DNA of 44,237 bases from an uncultured Eubacteriales bacterium (GCA_902798105.1 CADBVG010000019.1:7792-52028); one strand, 5' to 3'. Shown: positions 14,916 through 22,832, numbered from the stretch's first letter. Program-made: numbers and translations. Notes: generated from the letters alone by a model not told the origin.

Positions 14916-17654
14916 TTAATCTGATTCTGTTTCTTCTGTTTCTTCTGTTTCTTCCATCTCCTCAAGCATCCCGAACAGGTCCGGCGTATGCTCCTCATCC
15001 AGCACCATCACCTGCTCCAGGCCATCTGCGCGGAGAACGCAGATCTTGCCGGGCTTGATCTCGTAGAAGAACATGCGCAGCAGCCAGGAAAAGCTGTTCA
15101 CATTGTCCTTGACATCCACCAGCAAGGCGCGCACCTCTTCGAGCGTGAGGGGCTCCAGCGCCTCCTCGGGCACTTCGGCTCCCTTCTCAGCCTCATCGCT
15201 GCCGATGTAAGCATTCAGCATATCCAGCAGGCCGCTCAGTTCGTCCGGCATTTCTTCACCGAGGTCATCCTCGGATTCATCCAGCAGATCCGCGCCGGAA
15301 TCGACCTTTTCCATAAGGTCGCTGACCACGCCGCCCAGGTCGATCCAGTGGCCAAAGTAAACCGCCAGGCCAGAGGTCTTCAGCTGCATGGAATTGGGCT
15401 TGAACTCCAGCCGCACCAGCACCGGGACGGTCATGCCGGGGCGGCAGACCATGCTCACCGTGCGGCCGTCCTGTCCGGCAGCCCCCAGGCCCGAGAAGAA
15501 CAGGTCGCCAAAGTACTGCCTGAGCCATTTCAGCAGGTCGGAATCGGCAACGGATTGGGTGGTGAGGGGTTCGGTTTCGTCCGCGTTCTCCACCTCCGCC
15601 ACGGTTTCAGCGAGTTCAGGCTCTTCTAAGAAGGCATTGATCATGTCATCGATCATCTTCATCACGTCATCGCCCCTCGCAGCGGCTTCGGGATCGATGG
15701 CATAGGCCAGCTCGTCCATGGCGTTTTCGTAGCCCGGCGCGCCGTCGATGATGTCGATGGCCCGTTGGAGCAGACCGTTCACATTGATGCTGAATATGCC
15801 CAGCGCCCAGTTGCCGTCCGTGAACTGCTCGGTGTCGGGCAGGGTCAGCGTCAGCAGCGCCCTGTCTTCGTCAAAGGCCTCGGGCATTTCCTCCACGCGC
15901 AAGCGGGTGGCGTCGGTGGCCGCCGTCAGCGCATTCTCATATTTCGCCAGGCCCAGGTTCTTGAGCACCCAGGGCATCAGCTCAGCCAGCTGGGGATAGT
16001 CGGTACCGGGCACCATCGAGCAGTCCACCGCGAACCAGTAGGCCCGGGCTTCCTCCAGCGTCATGCCGCCCTTCGCGCACAGCTGCCAGGCCAGATAGTT
16101 CAACAGCGATGAATTGCTGTGCACGCCACCGCGGTCGTTCAGCTCGGTGGGCGACTTCACCTCGGACACGTAGTGCAGGTCCCAGGTGTACTCCGGCTGC
16201 TGGTAGCGGTGGGGATCGCCCATGCTGCGGATGGCGGAGCTGATGTCCTCGCCAAGCAGCCATTCAGGGTCCTCCGCCTCGCCCTCGTCCAGATACATCA
16301 GGTCGCAGATGTTGCCCTGGATGTCGCTCATGGCCTCGTTGATGGCGCCGTAGTCATTCATATAAGCGTTATAGGTCATCACCGAGCCGGTAACGCAGTG
16401 GGTAAACTCGTGGGCCAGCACATCCAGGCACTGGGAAAAGTCGTTGGCGCTGCTGGACAGGAACAGCTGCCAGCCGTAGTACTTGCCAGCGTAGGCGGCG
16501 TTGTCGATGGGCTTGTGGTCCTTGTCGCAGAAGTCCTTCAGGATCAGTATTGGCGTATCCAGGCCGTCGCCGCCCGTCCAACCGATCGCCTTGTAGTAAT
16601 CATAGGCCCGGCAGTAGTTGTAAAGCGCCATCAGGCAATTCTCGTCCCAGCCGGTGTTATCCCCGGAAGCCTCCAGCACCACGCGGCCCTTGTTGTACAG
16701 GAACTCGTAGCAGTCGGCCACGGCGATGCGACGTTCAAGGTTGCCCAGGTAGACCATGCCGGTACGGCTGTCGCGCATCAGCTGGAGGCTGATCTCGCGC
16801 TGGCTGCCGTCGGCCAGGGTCACCGAGCCGGTATAATCCACCGGCTCCATGAATTCAAACACATAAGCGGCATTGTAGCCGGAAGCGCTGGCCTCGTCCC
16901 CTGGGATCACCGTGGGCAGGCTGTACAGGTATTCGCCGCCAAGGTCCACATAGTGGGCCAGGTAGGGCAGCTCGGAACCGCTGGATAGCCGGGCGGAGGG
17001 GTTGTTGGTGTAAACCACCCACACGAAGCGGTTCTCTTCCGCCTCCTCTTCAGATTCCATGTCGATCTCAAGGTTCACAGGCAGGACGATCTTGTCGGTA
17101 TGGCCCTCCAGCACCTCGAGCGTTTGGCCCTGGACCTCCTGCGCATGGGCGACCACCTGCTTCTCGGCCTGTTCAGCGGTGATGCCCTCGGCGTTCCCGG
17201 TCTCGGGAAGCTCTGTTTCCACGCTGCAAACCAAGCCCAGCATCCGGCCATCCCGGTCGGTGACGACCTTCGCCGCGCCACCGGAGACGGTGACGCCGGC
17301 ATACATCTGCTGGAACACATAGTAGCGGTTGCCGTTGGTGTCGGTGAGGGTGCGCCAGGGCTCGAACTGGGTTCGCGCATCGCCGCCCATCAGGGGGATC
17401 ATGGCGTTCACCACGCTTGCGGCGTCGGTCATGTCGGCGACAGGGCCATCGGTGCAGGTCCCATCCACAAAGGTCACACGATCGTCCCGGGTGTACACCT
17501 TCGCCGCGCCGCCGTTCAGCTTATTAAGGTCTTCAAGGGTCAGCGTGGTTTGGGCAGCTTGCTGAACCGCCTCGGCCAAAACGGTCGCGGCCATCCCGCT
17601 CATCGCCAGGATCAATGCCAGCAGCGTCGCCAGCACGCGCACGATCTTTTTCAT
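14916..17654 (-). CDS. Secreted thermolysin-like (M4) metallopeptidase with long C-terminal extension
   Basis: The protein has 912 residues. A signal peptide ends near residue 27 (ATVLA). An FTP/PepSY-type propeptide follows (about 40-230). The catalytic part has H415-E416-F417-T418-H419, the third zinc ligand E440 in GAINEAMSD, and H512 in GGVHSNSS, equivalent to the thermolysin transition-state histidine, so it should be an active zinc endopeptidase. About 330 residues after the catalytic domain have no recognised fold and end in a Glu/Thr run coded by a 9-bp tandem repeat at 14925-14951. The start at 17654 has AAAGGAG nearby; eight extra codons upstream are not needed. Its promoter carries two GTGACGC repeats shared with the SH3 peptide gene at 22232. 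Confidence 0.93.
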   Translation of the reverse strand: MKKIVRVLATLLALILAMSGMAATVLAEAVQQAAQTTLTLEDLNKLNGGAAKVYTRDDRVTFVDGTCTDGPVADMTDAASVVNAMIPLMGGDARTQFEPWRTLTDTNGNRYYVFQQMYAGVTVSGGAAKVVTDRDGRMLGLVCSVETELPETGNAEGITAEQAEKQVVAHAQEVQGQTLEVLEGHTDKIVLPVNLEIDMESEEEAEENRFVWVVYTNNPSARLSSGSELPYLAHYVDLGGEYLYSLPTVIPGDEASASGYNAAYVFEFMEPVDYTGSVTLADGSQREISLQLMRDSRTGMVYLGNLERRIAVADCYEFLYNKGRVVLEASGDNTGWDENCLMALYNYCRAYDYYKAIGWTGGDGLDTPILILKDFCDKDHKPIDNAAYAGKYYGWQLFLSSSANDFSQCLDVLAHEFTHCVTGSVMTYNAYMNDYGAINEAMSDIQGNICDLMYLDEGEAEDPEWLLGEDISSAIRSMGDPHRYQQPEYTWDLHYVSEVKSPTELNDRGGVHSNSSLLNYLAWQLCAKGGMTLEEARAYWFAVDCSMVPGTDYPQLAELMPWVLKNLGLAKYENALTAATDATRLRVEEMPEAFDEDRALLTLTLPDTEQFTDGNWALGIFSINVNGLLQRAIDIIDGAPGYENAMDELAYAIDPEAAARGDDVMKMIDDMINAFLEEPELAETVAEVENADETEPLTTQSVADSDLLKWLRQYFGDLFFSGLGAAGQDGRTVSMVCRPGMTVPVLVRLEFKPNSMQLKTSGLAVYFGHWIDLGGVVSDLMEKVDSGADLLDESEDDLGEEMPDELSGLLDMLNAYIGSDEAEKGAEVPEEALEPLTLEEVRALLVDVKDNVNSFSWLLRMFFYEIKPGKICVLRADGLEQVMVLDEEHTPDLFGMLEEMEETEETEETESD
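14925..14951 (-). repeat. 9-bp tandem repeat inside the M4 gene
   Basis: Three exact copies of TTCTGTTTC (plus-strand reading) encode the EET repeats in the acidic C-terminal tail of the M4 protease. Copy-number change would add or remove three residues without a frameshift. Confidence 0.8.
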
Positions 17655-17770
17655 ATTGGTTCTCCTTTCCACGTTCATGTCGGTTTATTCATGCGCTCTG
17701 AGATGTCTTTTGCCTCTTTTGGTTATCCGCGGTCGGGCGGAGGCATGGCCCTCTCCCATCCCGCGCGAGC

Positions 17771-17803
17771 AGTATATCACGCCAAGCGTCACACTTGCGT
17801 CAC
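17771..17803 (-). promoter_or_regulatory. M4 protease promoter with tandem GTGACGC operator
   Basis: On the minus strand GTGACGC (17803-17797), 4 nt, GTGACGC (17792-17786), 9 nt and TATACT (17776-17771) form a typical activator-dependent promoter in which an 11-bp-period direct repeat overlaps the -35 position, as for OmpR/PhoB-class response regulators. The same arrangement with identical spacing is at 22692-22724. The rest of the gap 17655-18024 is AT-rich between 17840 and 17950 with no gene seen. Confidence 0.75.
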
Positions 17804-17950
17804 CGGTGCCGTCCGCGCGCCAACATTCCGCTTTCATTATCAAGCAATAATCATGTATATATTATCATATCTTTAGCGCATTAATGCTATGGTTGTTTTA
17901 TGTTTTTTGTTTCGCAATACCCAAACACACAAAAACCCGCTCTCCCCCTG

Positions 17951-17979
17951 TTGATAAACCTACCTGTTTATGATATTAT
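17951..17979 (+). promoter_or_regulatory. Promoter of the response regulator-EAL gene
   Basis: TTGATA (17951-17956), a 17-nt spacer and TATTAT (17974-17979) lie 45 nt before the ATG at 18025; a TAAGGAGG ribosome binding site precedes the start. Confidence 0.65.
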
Positions 17980-18024
17980 AATGTGAGGATATGATAGGAA
18001 ACGTGAATTATAAGGAGGCGTACC

Positions 18025-20613
18025 ATGTCCGATATGCATACGCAGATCAACTTGCCGAAGAAGCGCACCATTTTGGTGGTCGACGACGAGCAAATCAACC
18101 GGGAGATACTCGGCACGGCGCTGGAGAACGACTACCGCGTGCTCTATGCCGCCAACGGCCAGGAAGCGTTGAAGCTGCTTGAAAAACGTTCGGACGTAAT
18201 CTCGCTGATCCTGCTGGACCTGCTGATGCCGGTGATATCCGGCATGATGGTGCTGCGTCAGCTGAGGGAATCGCCCGAGCTGGCCCGCATTCCTGTAATC
18301 GTGATGACGTCGGACCACGAGGCGGAGGTGGCCAGCCTGGAGCTCGGCGCGTTTGACTTCATTCCTAAGCCCTACCCCTCCCGCAGCGTGATACTGGCCC
18401 GTATCCGCCGCATCATCGAGCTGTCCGAGGATCGCCAGATCATCCGCTCCACCGAGCGCGATGTGCTGACCGGCCTTTACAACCGGGAATACTTCTACAA
18501 CTACATCGCCAGCTTCGACAAGCACCACAAGGGCATGGATATGGACGCCATTGTGGTGGACATCAACCGCTTCCACATCATCAACGAACGCTACGGCAGA
18601 GCCTATGCCGACCAGCTCTTGCGCCGGTTGGGCAATACCCTGCACGCACTGGCCCAGGCTTCCGGGGGCATGGCCTGCCGCCGGGAGGCCGACACTTTCC
18701 TGGTCTACCGCCCCCACGGCGGCGACGACTGCGCAGAGCTGTTTGAGCGCCTGTCCGCCACCCTTGCCGACGATGAGGATACCGTGAACCGGGTACGCCT
18801 GCGCATGGGCGTCTATCCCTGCGCGGACAAGTCCCTTGAAATCGAGCAGCGCTTCGACCGGGCCTGCGCCGCCGCCGACACCATCCGCAGCAACTACACC
18901 CAGAACATCGCGGTGTACGACGACAAGCTGCATGAGGCGGAGCTGTTCGCCGAGCAGCTGACGGAGGATTTCAACCAGGCCATCAGCGAAGGCCAGTTCA
19001 AGGTCTACTACCAGCCCAAATACGACATCCGCCCCGACACGCCGATACTGGCCAGCGCCGAGGCGCTGATTCGCTGGCAGCACCCCCGGCTGGGGCTGGT
19101 CAGCCCCGGGGTATTCATTCCCCTGTTTGAGGAAAACGGCATGATCCAGCGCCTGGACCACTTCGTCTGGGCCCAGGCCGCCGCCCAGGTGCGGGATTGG
19201 AAGCAGCGCTACGGGCTGTCCATCCCCATCTCTGTGAATGTATCCCGGGTGGACATGTTCGACCCCCAGATCGCCCACACCTTCGAGGTGCTGCTGAAGG
19301 CCAACGACCTCGCCCCGACGGAGCTGATTCCCGAAATCACCGAGTCAGCCTACACCGACAACGAAAAGCTGATCATCTCCACGGTACAGACCCTGCGGAC
19401 GCTGGGCCTACGGGTGGAAATGGACGACTTCGGCACCGGCTATTCTTCGCTGGGCATGATCTCCCACCTGCCGCTGGACGCCCTGAAGCTGGACATGACC
19501 TTTGTGCGCAACGCCTTCTCCGGCAATGGCGATACCCGCATGATCGAGCTGATCATCGACATCGCGGAATACCTGGGCGTACCGACCATCGCCGAAGGCG
19601 TGGAGACCAGGGAGCAGATGGAGGCCCTGCGGGTCATGGGCTGCGACTTCGTGCAGGGCTACTTCTTCTCGAAACCCGTTCCCCCGGAGGAATTCGAGCG
19701 CTTCATCGAGGAGAAGGCCAGACTGCTGAAGGGCAACCCCGAAACAGGCGAACAGCCCCAGCCCTGGCTGGCGGACCCCACCCCAATGCTGCGCGCCGGG
19801 AACCGGCTGACCTATACCCGCCTGGCCCAGGCGCTTGCCGCCGACTATTTCAGCATCTACTATGTGGACACCCGCACGGACCGGTTCACCGAGTTCACTT
19901 CCCACAACGCCTACGCGGGCCTGGGCATTGAGAAGGAGGGCGAGGATTTCTTCAATCTCAGCCGCAGGAACATACTGCGCGTGGTATATCCGGACGACCA
20001 GCACGCGATACTGGACTGCTTCACGAAGGAAAGCATACTGCGCACAATCAGGGAAAACGGCGCGTTCACCCTCACCTACCGGCTGGTGCTGGACGGCAAT
20101 CCCATCTATGTCAGCCTGAAGGCCACGGCACTGGGCGGTCCGGACAGCGGCAGCATCGTGGTAGGCATCAACAACGTCGATACGCAGATGAAGCACCAGC
20201 AAGCTTTGGAAGAAGCACAGGAGGAGCAGCTGACCTTCGCCCGCATCGCCCAGGCGCTTTCCCAGGATTACTACAGCTTCTATGTGGTGAACACCGACAC
20301 AGACGAATTCGTAGAATACAGCTCCAGCGCCGAATACGAGCAGCTGCACGTGGAGCAGAACGGCGTCAACTTCTTTGAGGATTGCCGACGCAACGTGATC
20401 CGCCTGGTGCACCCGGACGACTTGAAGATGGCCCTGCAGGCCTGGGACAAGAACCACCTGATGGCCGAATTGCAGGATGGCCGAACCTTCAACATCAGCT
20501 ATCGCCTGCTGTTCGACGGCGCGGAAAACCGCATTCACTGCAAAGTCATCCGCATGCGCGGCGATGACGCCCACTTCATCGTCATTGGCATCAGGAACGC
20601 CGACGAGAAGTAG
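18025..20613 (+). CDS. Response regulator-GGDEF(degenerate)-EAL protein with two C-terminal PAS-like domains
   Basis: The protein has 862 residues and no membrane segment. A receiver domain (about 13-135) has acidic pocket D20/D21, phospho-acceptor D65 and K115. A GGDEF-fold domain (about 145-295) has RREAD (219-223) in place of GGDEF, so cyclase activity is unlikely. The EAL domain (about 310-560) keeps E346-A-L, EITES, DDFGTGYSS, KLD, EGVET and QGY, as expected of an active c-di-GMP phosphodiesterase. Two similar PAS-like domains follow (about 600-720 and 735-860), each with a YFS(I/F)Y-type start and an N-(I/V)-(L/I)-R-x-V-(Y/H)-P-D-D motif. It probably lowers c-di-GMP in response to phosphorylation. 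It is a single-gene unit with no kinase adjacent. Confidence 0.9.
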   Translation: MSDMHTQINLPKKRTILVVDDEQINREILGTALENDYRVLYAANGQEALKLLEKRSDVISLILLDLLMPVISGMMVLRQLRESPELARIPVIVMTSDHEAEVASLELGAFDFIPKPYPSRSVILARIRRIIELSEDRQIIRSTERDVLTGLYNREYFYNYIASFDKHHKGMDMDAIVVDINRFHIINERYGRAYADQLLRRLGNTLHALAQASGGMACRREADTFLVYRPHGGDDCAELFERLSATLADDEDTVNRVRLRMGVYPCADKSLEIEQRFDRACAAADTIRSNYTQNIAVYDDKLHEAELFAEQLTEDFNQAISEGQFKVYYQPKYDIRPDTPILASAEALIRWQHPRLGLVSPGVFIPLFEENGMIQRLDHFVWAQAAAQVRDWKQRYGLSIPISVNVSRVDMFDPQIAHTFEVLLKANDLAPTELIPEITESAYTDNEKLIISTVQTLRTLGLRVEMDDFGTGYSSLGMISHLPLDALKLDMTFVRNAFSGNGDTRMIELIIDIAEYLGVPTIAEGVETREQMEALRVMGCDFVQGYFFSKPVPPEEFERFIEEKARLLKGNPETGEQPQPWLADPTPMLRAGNRLTYTRLAQALAADYFSIYYVDTRTDRFTEFTSHNAYAGLGIEKEGEDFFNLSRRNILRVVYPDDQHAILDCFTKESILRTIRENGAFTLTYRLVLDGNPIYVSLKATALGGPDSGSIVVGINNVDTQMKHQQALEEAQEEQLTFARIAQALSQDYYSFYVVNTDTDEFVEYSSSAEYEQLHVEQNGVNFFEDCRRNVIRLVHPDDLKMALQAWDKNHLMAELQDGRTFNISYRLLFDGAENRIHCKVIRMRGDDAHFIVIGIRNADEK

Positions 20614-20656
20614 GGTACAAGTATTGCGCGCATTTTCTCAATGCGTTATAACACAT

Positions 20657-20694
20657 TTGTAGGGGCGCCGCATTGGCGCCCCTACAACCGTTTT
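20657..20694. terminator. 13-bp GTAGGGGCG hairpin after the EAL gene
   Basis: TTGTAGGGGCGCC (20657-20669) pairs perfectly with 20675-20687 across GCATT and is followed by CCGTTTT, so it can terminate the EAL transcript. The TAGGGGCG arm is shared with the larger palindrome at 35518-35593. Confidence 0.7.
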
Positions 20695-20855
20695 ATACTA
20701 AGCTCAATCTAAAAGTGAACATATGCGGAGCAGATTTTTCGTTCTGCCTAAGTCGAGCGGAGGGAGGCGATGCAGCGCATCGTTGACCGCAGCGAGACAA
20801 CGGCAGGGCGGAAAAGATGCCCGCAGATGGTTGCAATTTAGATTGAGATTAGTAT
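20695..20855. mobile_element. MITE-like element with 19-bp terminal inverted repeats
   Basis: The 161-bp segment begins ATACTAAGCTCAATCTAAA (20695-20713) and ends with its inverted copy (20837-20855), 18 of 19 matching. The interior is itself partly self-complementary (a CGATGCagCGCATCG hairpin near 20768, and complementary stretches around 20730 and 20810). It has no open reading frame, which fits a non-autonomous element. No transposase is nearby and target-site duplication is unclear. Confidence 0.7.
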
Positions 20856-20925
20856 TATACACCCATATTCATTTTGAGGCTGGCCCTCCATCATCCAACA
20901 TCCTGACCCATTGTCATATACAACG

Positions 20926-20973
20926 CAGGGGCTGCCTCAAACGACACTTTCATATCGTCTGAGGCAGCCCCTG
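20926..20973. repeat. 14-bp hairpin, AGGGGCTGCCTCA type
   Basis: CAGGGGCTGCCTCA (20926-20939) pairs perfectly with 20960-20973; the 20-nt loop can pair further. It lies beyond the end of the minus-strand SH3 gene and could act as a distal terminator, but no T-tract follows. It may equally be a dispersed palindromic repeat. Confidence 0.6.
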
Positions 20974-20980
20974 GCTTGAA

Positions 20981-21150
20981 GGTTTCAATCCGCGCCACAG
21001 ATTTGACAGTCCGCGGAACCAGTCGATAATCCCTTCCGCCCCGCAGGTCCCCTGAAGGGACCTGCGGAGGGCCGTTAAGGTGGGATTGGAAACCCATGAA
21101 CCTAAGGAGTCTGCTCCGGCCTCAGCGGGAATCGCTCATGCGCCGCTGGA
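20981..21150. other. Gene-free region with nested inverted repeats (possible structured RNA)
   Basis: GGTTTCAATCC (20981-20991) is complementary to GGATTGGAAACC (21083-21094) with one bulge. Inside lies a perfect 11-bp hairpin, CCGCAGGTCCC (21041-21051) with 21057-21067, extendable by CCCT/AGGG. A further hairpin pairs the GCCTCAGCGG near 21120 with CCGCTGGAGCC near 21140. No coding frame is convincing. The nested layout could be a structured RNA on either strand or another palindromic element; I could not match it to a known RNA family. Confidence 0.35.
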
Positions 21151-21184
21151 GCCATTGCCTCTGCGAAAGCTCAATCGCTATGTA

Positions 21185-21856
21185 TTACTTGACGAGCTTG
21201 GTGTACAGGGAGGACACCCACAGGCACTTGCCGTTGTAGCGCACGCCGTAGAAGGGCACGAGGCGCTCGTCCAGAGACCAGGCGCGACGATACTTGACCT
21301 TCTGGTCCTTCTTCAGGGCCTTGCCGTAGCTGTTGCTCAGGCTGGGAGTCTTGTGCAGCCAGACCTTAGCGGTGGCCTTCACATGCTTGTAGCAGTTGTC
21401 GGAGATGCGATAGGCGCCTTCGTCCTTGTAGTAGATGAAGTTGCCAGCAGCGTCCCTGTAGAGGGGCTTGGACAGGCCAACACCACCGTTGGAGAAGCGA
21501 ACCAGCACGTCAGAGGTCAGAGCGGCAGCCTTGGAGGCCTTCAGGTCGCCAGACTTGAACCAAGCGGTCCAGCAGGTGCCGTAGTCGGGGCAGGTGAAGT
21601 TGCCACCGGTGCCGTAGGGAGTCAGACGAACGCGAACCCAGTTGCCGGAGATGCCCTCAACGCAGCCGATGGAGCCCTTGCTCACGATGGTCGCGGGATC
21701 GTTGGTCTTCTTGCTGTTCTTGGGCTCGGTGTAAGCGTAGGCGTTCTTGTTGAACTTCACATACTGATGGATGGAGAACTTGCAGCCCGCCATGGCGGAG
21801 CCGGTGAGAGCCAGCACCATCGTGAGAACGAGCAGCGCAGCGACGAGTTTCTTCAT
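21185..21856 (-). CDS. Secreted protein with two SH3-like domains
   Basis: The protein has 223 residues and a clear signal peptide (MKKLVAALLVLTMVLALTGSAMA, 1-23). The mature part has two SH3-like stretches: one around YAYTEPKNSKK...GSIGCVEGISGNWVRVRL and one at the C-terminus around VWLHKTPSLSNSYGKALKKDQKVKYRR...WVSSLYTKLVK. Bacterial SH3 domains usually bind peptidoglycan or cell-wall peptides. The last residues (WVSSLYTKLV) closely resemble those of the SH3 peptide encoded at 22232 (WVSSRYTKII). The start at 21856 has GGAGG 9 nt upstream; upstream in-frame sequence is not signal-like. Promoter at 22007-22035. Probably monocistronic. Confidence 0.85.
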   Translation of the reverse strand: MKKLVAALLVLTMVLALTGSAMAGCKFSIHQYVKFNKNAYAYTEPKNSKKTNDPATIVSKGSIGCVEGISGNWVRVRLTPYGTGGNFTCPDYGTCWTAWFKSGDLKASKAAALTSDVLVRFSNGGVGLSKPLYRDAAGNFIYYKDEGAYRISDNCYKHVKATAKVWLHKTPSLSNSYGKALKKDQKVKYRRAWSLDERLVPFYGVRYNGKCLWVSSLYTKLVK

Positions 21857-22006
21857 GAAAATTTCCCTCCTAAAAATCTTGAACTGTGGGCACGGGCCAC
21901 CCGGTTTCCGTTGCCGCAACTCCGCGGTCTGTGGCAGCAAAATCAGTGATGGCGTTTCCGATGCCCCCGCGCAGGAAAACCCTACGCGTCCCTCATTGGT
22001 GTATGA

Positions 22007-22035
22007 ATTATAGCAAATTTTGGCCCCGAGGTCAA
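22007..22035 (-). promoter_or_regulatory. Promoter of the secreted SH3 gene
   Basis: On the minus strand TTGACC (22035-22030), 17 nt and TATAAT (22012-22007). The gap 21857-22231 otherwise holds the inverted repeat at 22047-22089 and the terminator at 22171-22207. Confidence 0.85.
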
Positions 22036-22046
22036 TACGTCTCTGT

Positions 22047-22089
22047 AAAAGTCATAATATTTATAAAATTGTAATATGTTATGACTTTT
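22047..22089. promoter_or_regulatory. 11-bp inverted repeat upstream of the SH3 promoter
   Basis: AAAAGTCATAA (22047-22057) is the exact inverse of 22079-22089, with a 21-nt AT-rich spacer. It starts 12 bp upstream of the -35 box of the SH3 promoter and could be an activator or looping site; alternatively it is an AT-rich hairpin without function. Confidence 0.4.
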
Positions 22090-22170
22090 TGAAACAGAAC
22101 CGTGATTATGTTTTGACACACTAACGACAGAAGTATTACACTCTCCGCATCTGCCATGCAATTACCAACG

Positions 22171-22207
22171 AAAAAAGGCGAAAAGAAGCCGTCCCTTTCA
22201 GGACGGC
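22171..22207 (-). terminator. Terminator of the double-glycine SH3 gene
   Basis: On the minus strand GCCGTCC (22207-22201), a 6-nt loop and GGACGGC (22194-22188) are followed by TTCTTTTCGCCTTTTTT. It lies 24 nt beyond the stop codon of the peptide gene. Confidence 0.85.
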
Positions 22208-22231
22208 CTGTATGTCGTTATCGCGTTGCGA

Positions 22232-22522
22232 TCAGCCGATGATCTTGGTGTAGCGGGAGGAAACCCAGCCCTTGTGGCCGTGGAAGCTGACCTTGTACCA
22301 AACCACGTCACGGTCGTCCCAGCGCTTCTCCTCCAGGTAGGACGCGGAATCGCCCCTGTACAGCACGCCGTAATCCGCGGCGTCCTTATCGGGATGCTTG
22401 CGCACGTAGGTATCGCCGCTGACAGCCTTCACGCGTCGGCCCGAGCCACTCCTGCCGCCCGTGACCTCTTCCAGTTCCTGCTCATTCAGCTCATTGATGC
22501 TCTTGATTTCGTTATTATCCAT
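22232..22522 (-). CDS. Double-glycine leader fused to an SH3 domain (small exported protein)
   Basis: The 96-residue protein begins with a bacteriocin-type leader ending ELNEQELEEVTGG (11-23), the hallmark recognised by peptidase-containing ABC exporters that cut after GG. The predicted mature part (24-96) is not a typical bacteriocin but an SH3-like domain (VSGDTYVRKHPDKDAADYG, then VVWYKVSFHGHKGWVSS). GGAGG lies 8 nt before the ATG. Secretion through a C39-peptidase ABC transporter is inferred; none is in the window. The SH3 domain matches the C-terminus of the neighbouring secreted SH3 protein, which uses an ordinary signal peptide instead. The promoter carries the same tandem GTGACGC operator as the M4 protease gene. 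Function unknown; cell-wall binding is plausible. Confidence 0.8.
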   Translation of the reverse strand: MDNNEIKSINELNEQELEEVTGGRSGSGRRVKAVSGDTYVRKHPDKDAADYGVLYRGDSASYLEEKRWDDRDVVWYKVSFHGHKGWVSSRYTKIIG

Positions 22523-22691
22523 AATAATTGCCTCCTTTATGATCGGTTATACTCCATTCAGCGAACCCATTATACCCCATCCCGGCCCGCAAATGTGCGT
22601 AACACATGGACTTTTGTTGGGCATTTCTGGTTCGGCAAGCCCCGGGGCCGGCAACCCTTGCCCGCCGCGCATTTCCCTTGCTTGCAGGGGC

Positions 22692-22724
22692 AGTATAGCA
22701 GAGGCGGCGTCACAGAAGCGTCAC
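22692..22724 (-). promoter_or_regulatory. Promoter of the double-glycine SH3 gene with tandem GTGACGC operator
   Basis: On the minus strand GTGACGC (22724-22718), 4 nt, GTGACGC (22713-22707), 9 nt and TATACT (22697-22692). Geometry is identical to 17771-17803. It would give a leader of about 160 nt. A further TATAAT at 22574-22569, nearer the gene, lacks a good -35 box. Confidence 0.75.
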
Positions 22725-22832
22725 ATGGGGAATGCCGATTCGGCGCGGGGCGCAATCATGCAGCAGCGGCCACCGCCATTGGTTCCCATGTGTTTCAAGA
22801 ATGCCATGGCGGCGCTGTCACCGCCGCGTTAT

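Noticed and set aside
20981..21015. GGTTTCAATCCGCGCC resembles the start of a type I-C CRISPR repeat.
   Set aside because: Only one copy is present, with no regular spacers and no cas genes; the segment is better explained by its inverted partner at 21083-21094.
22721..22807. Minus-strand 28-codon frame with a Gly-Gly-Gly-Arg-Cys-Cys stretch between ispE and the SH3 peptide gene.
   Set aside because: No ribosome binding site, it lies upstream of the mapped -10 box, and its stop overlaps the GTGACGC operator.
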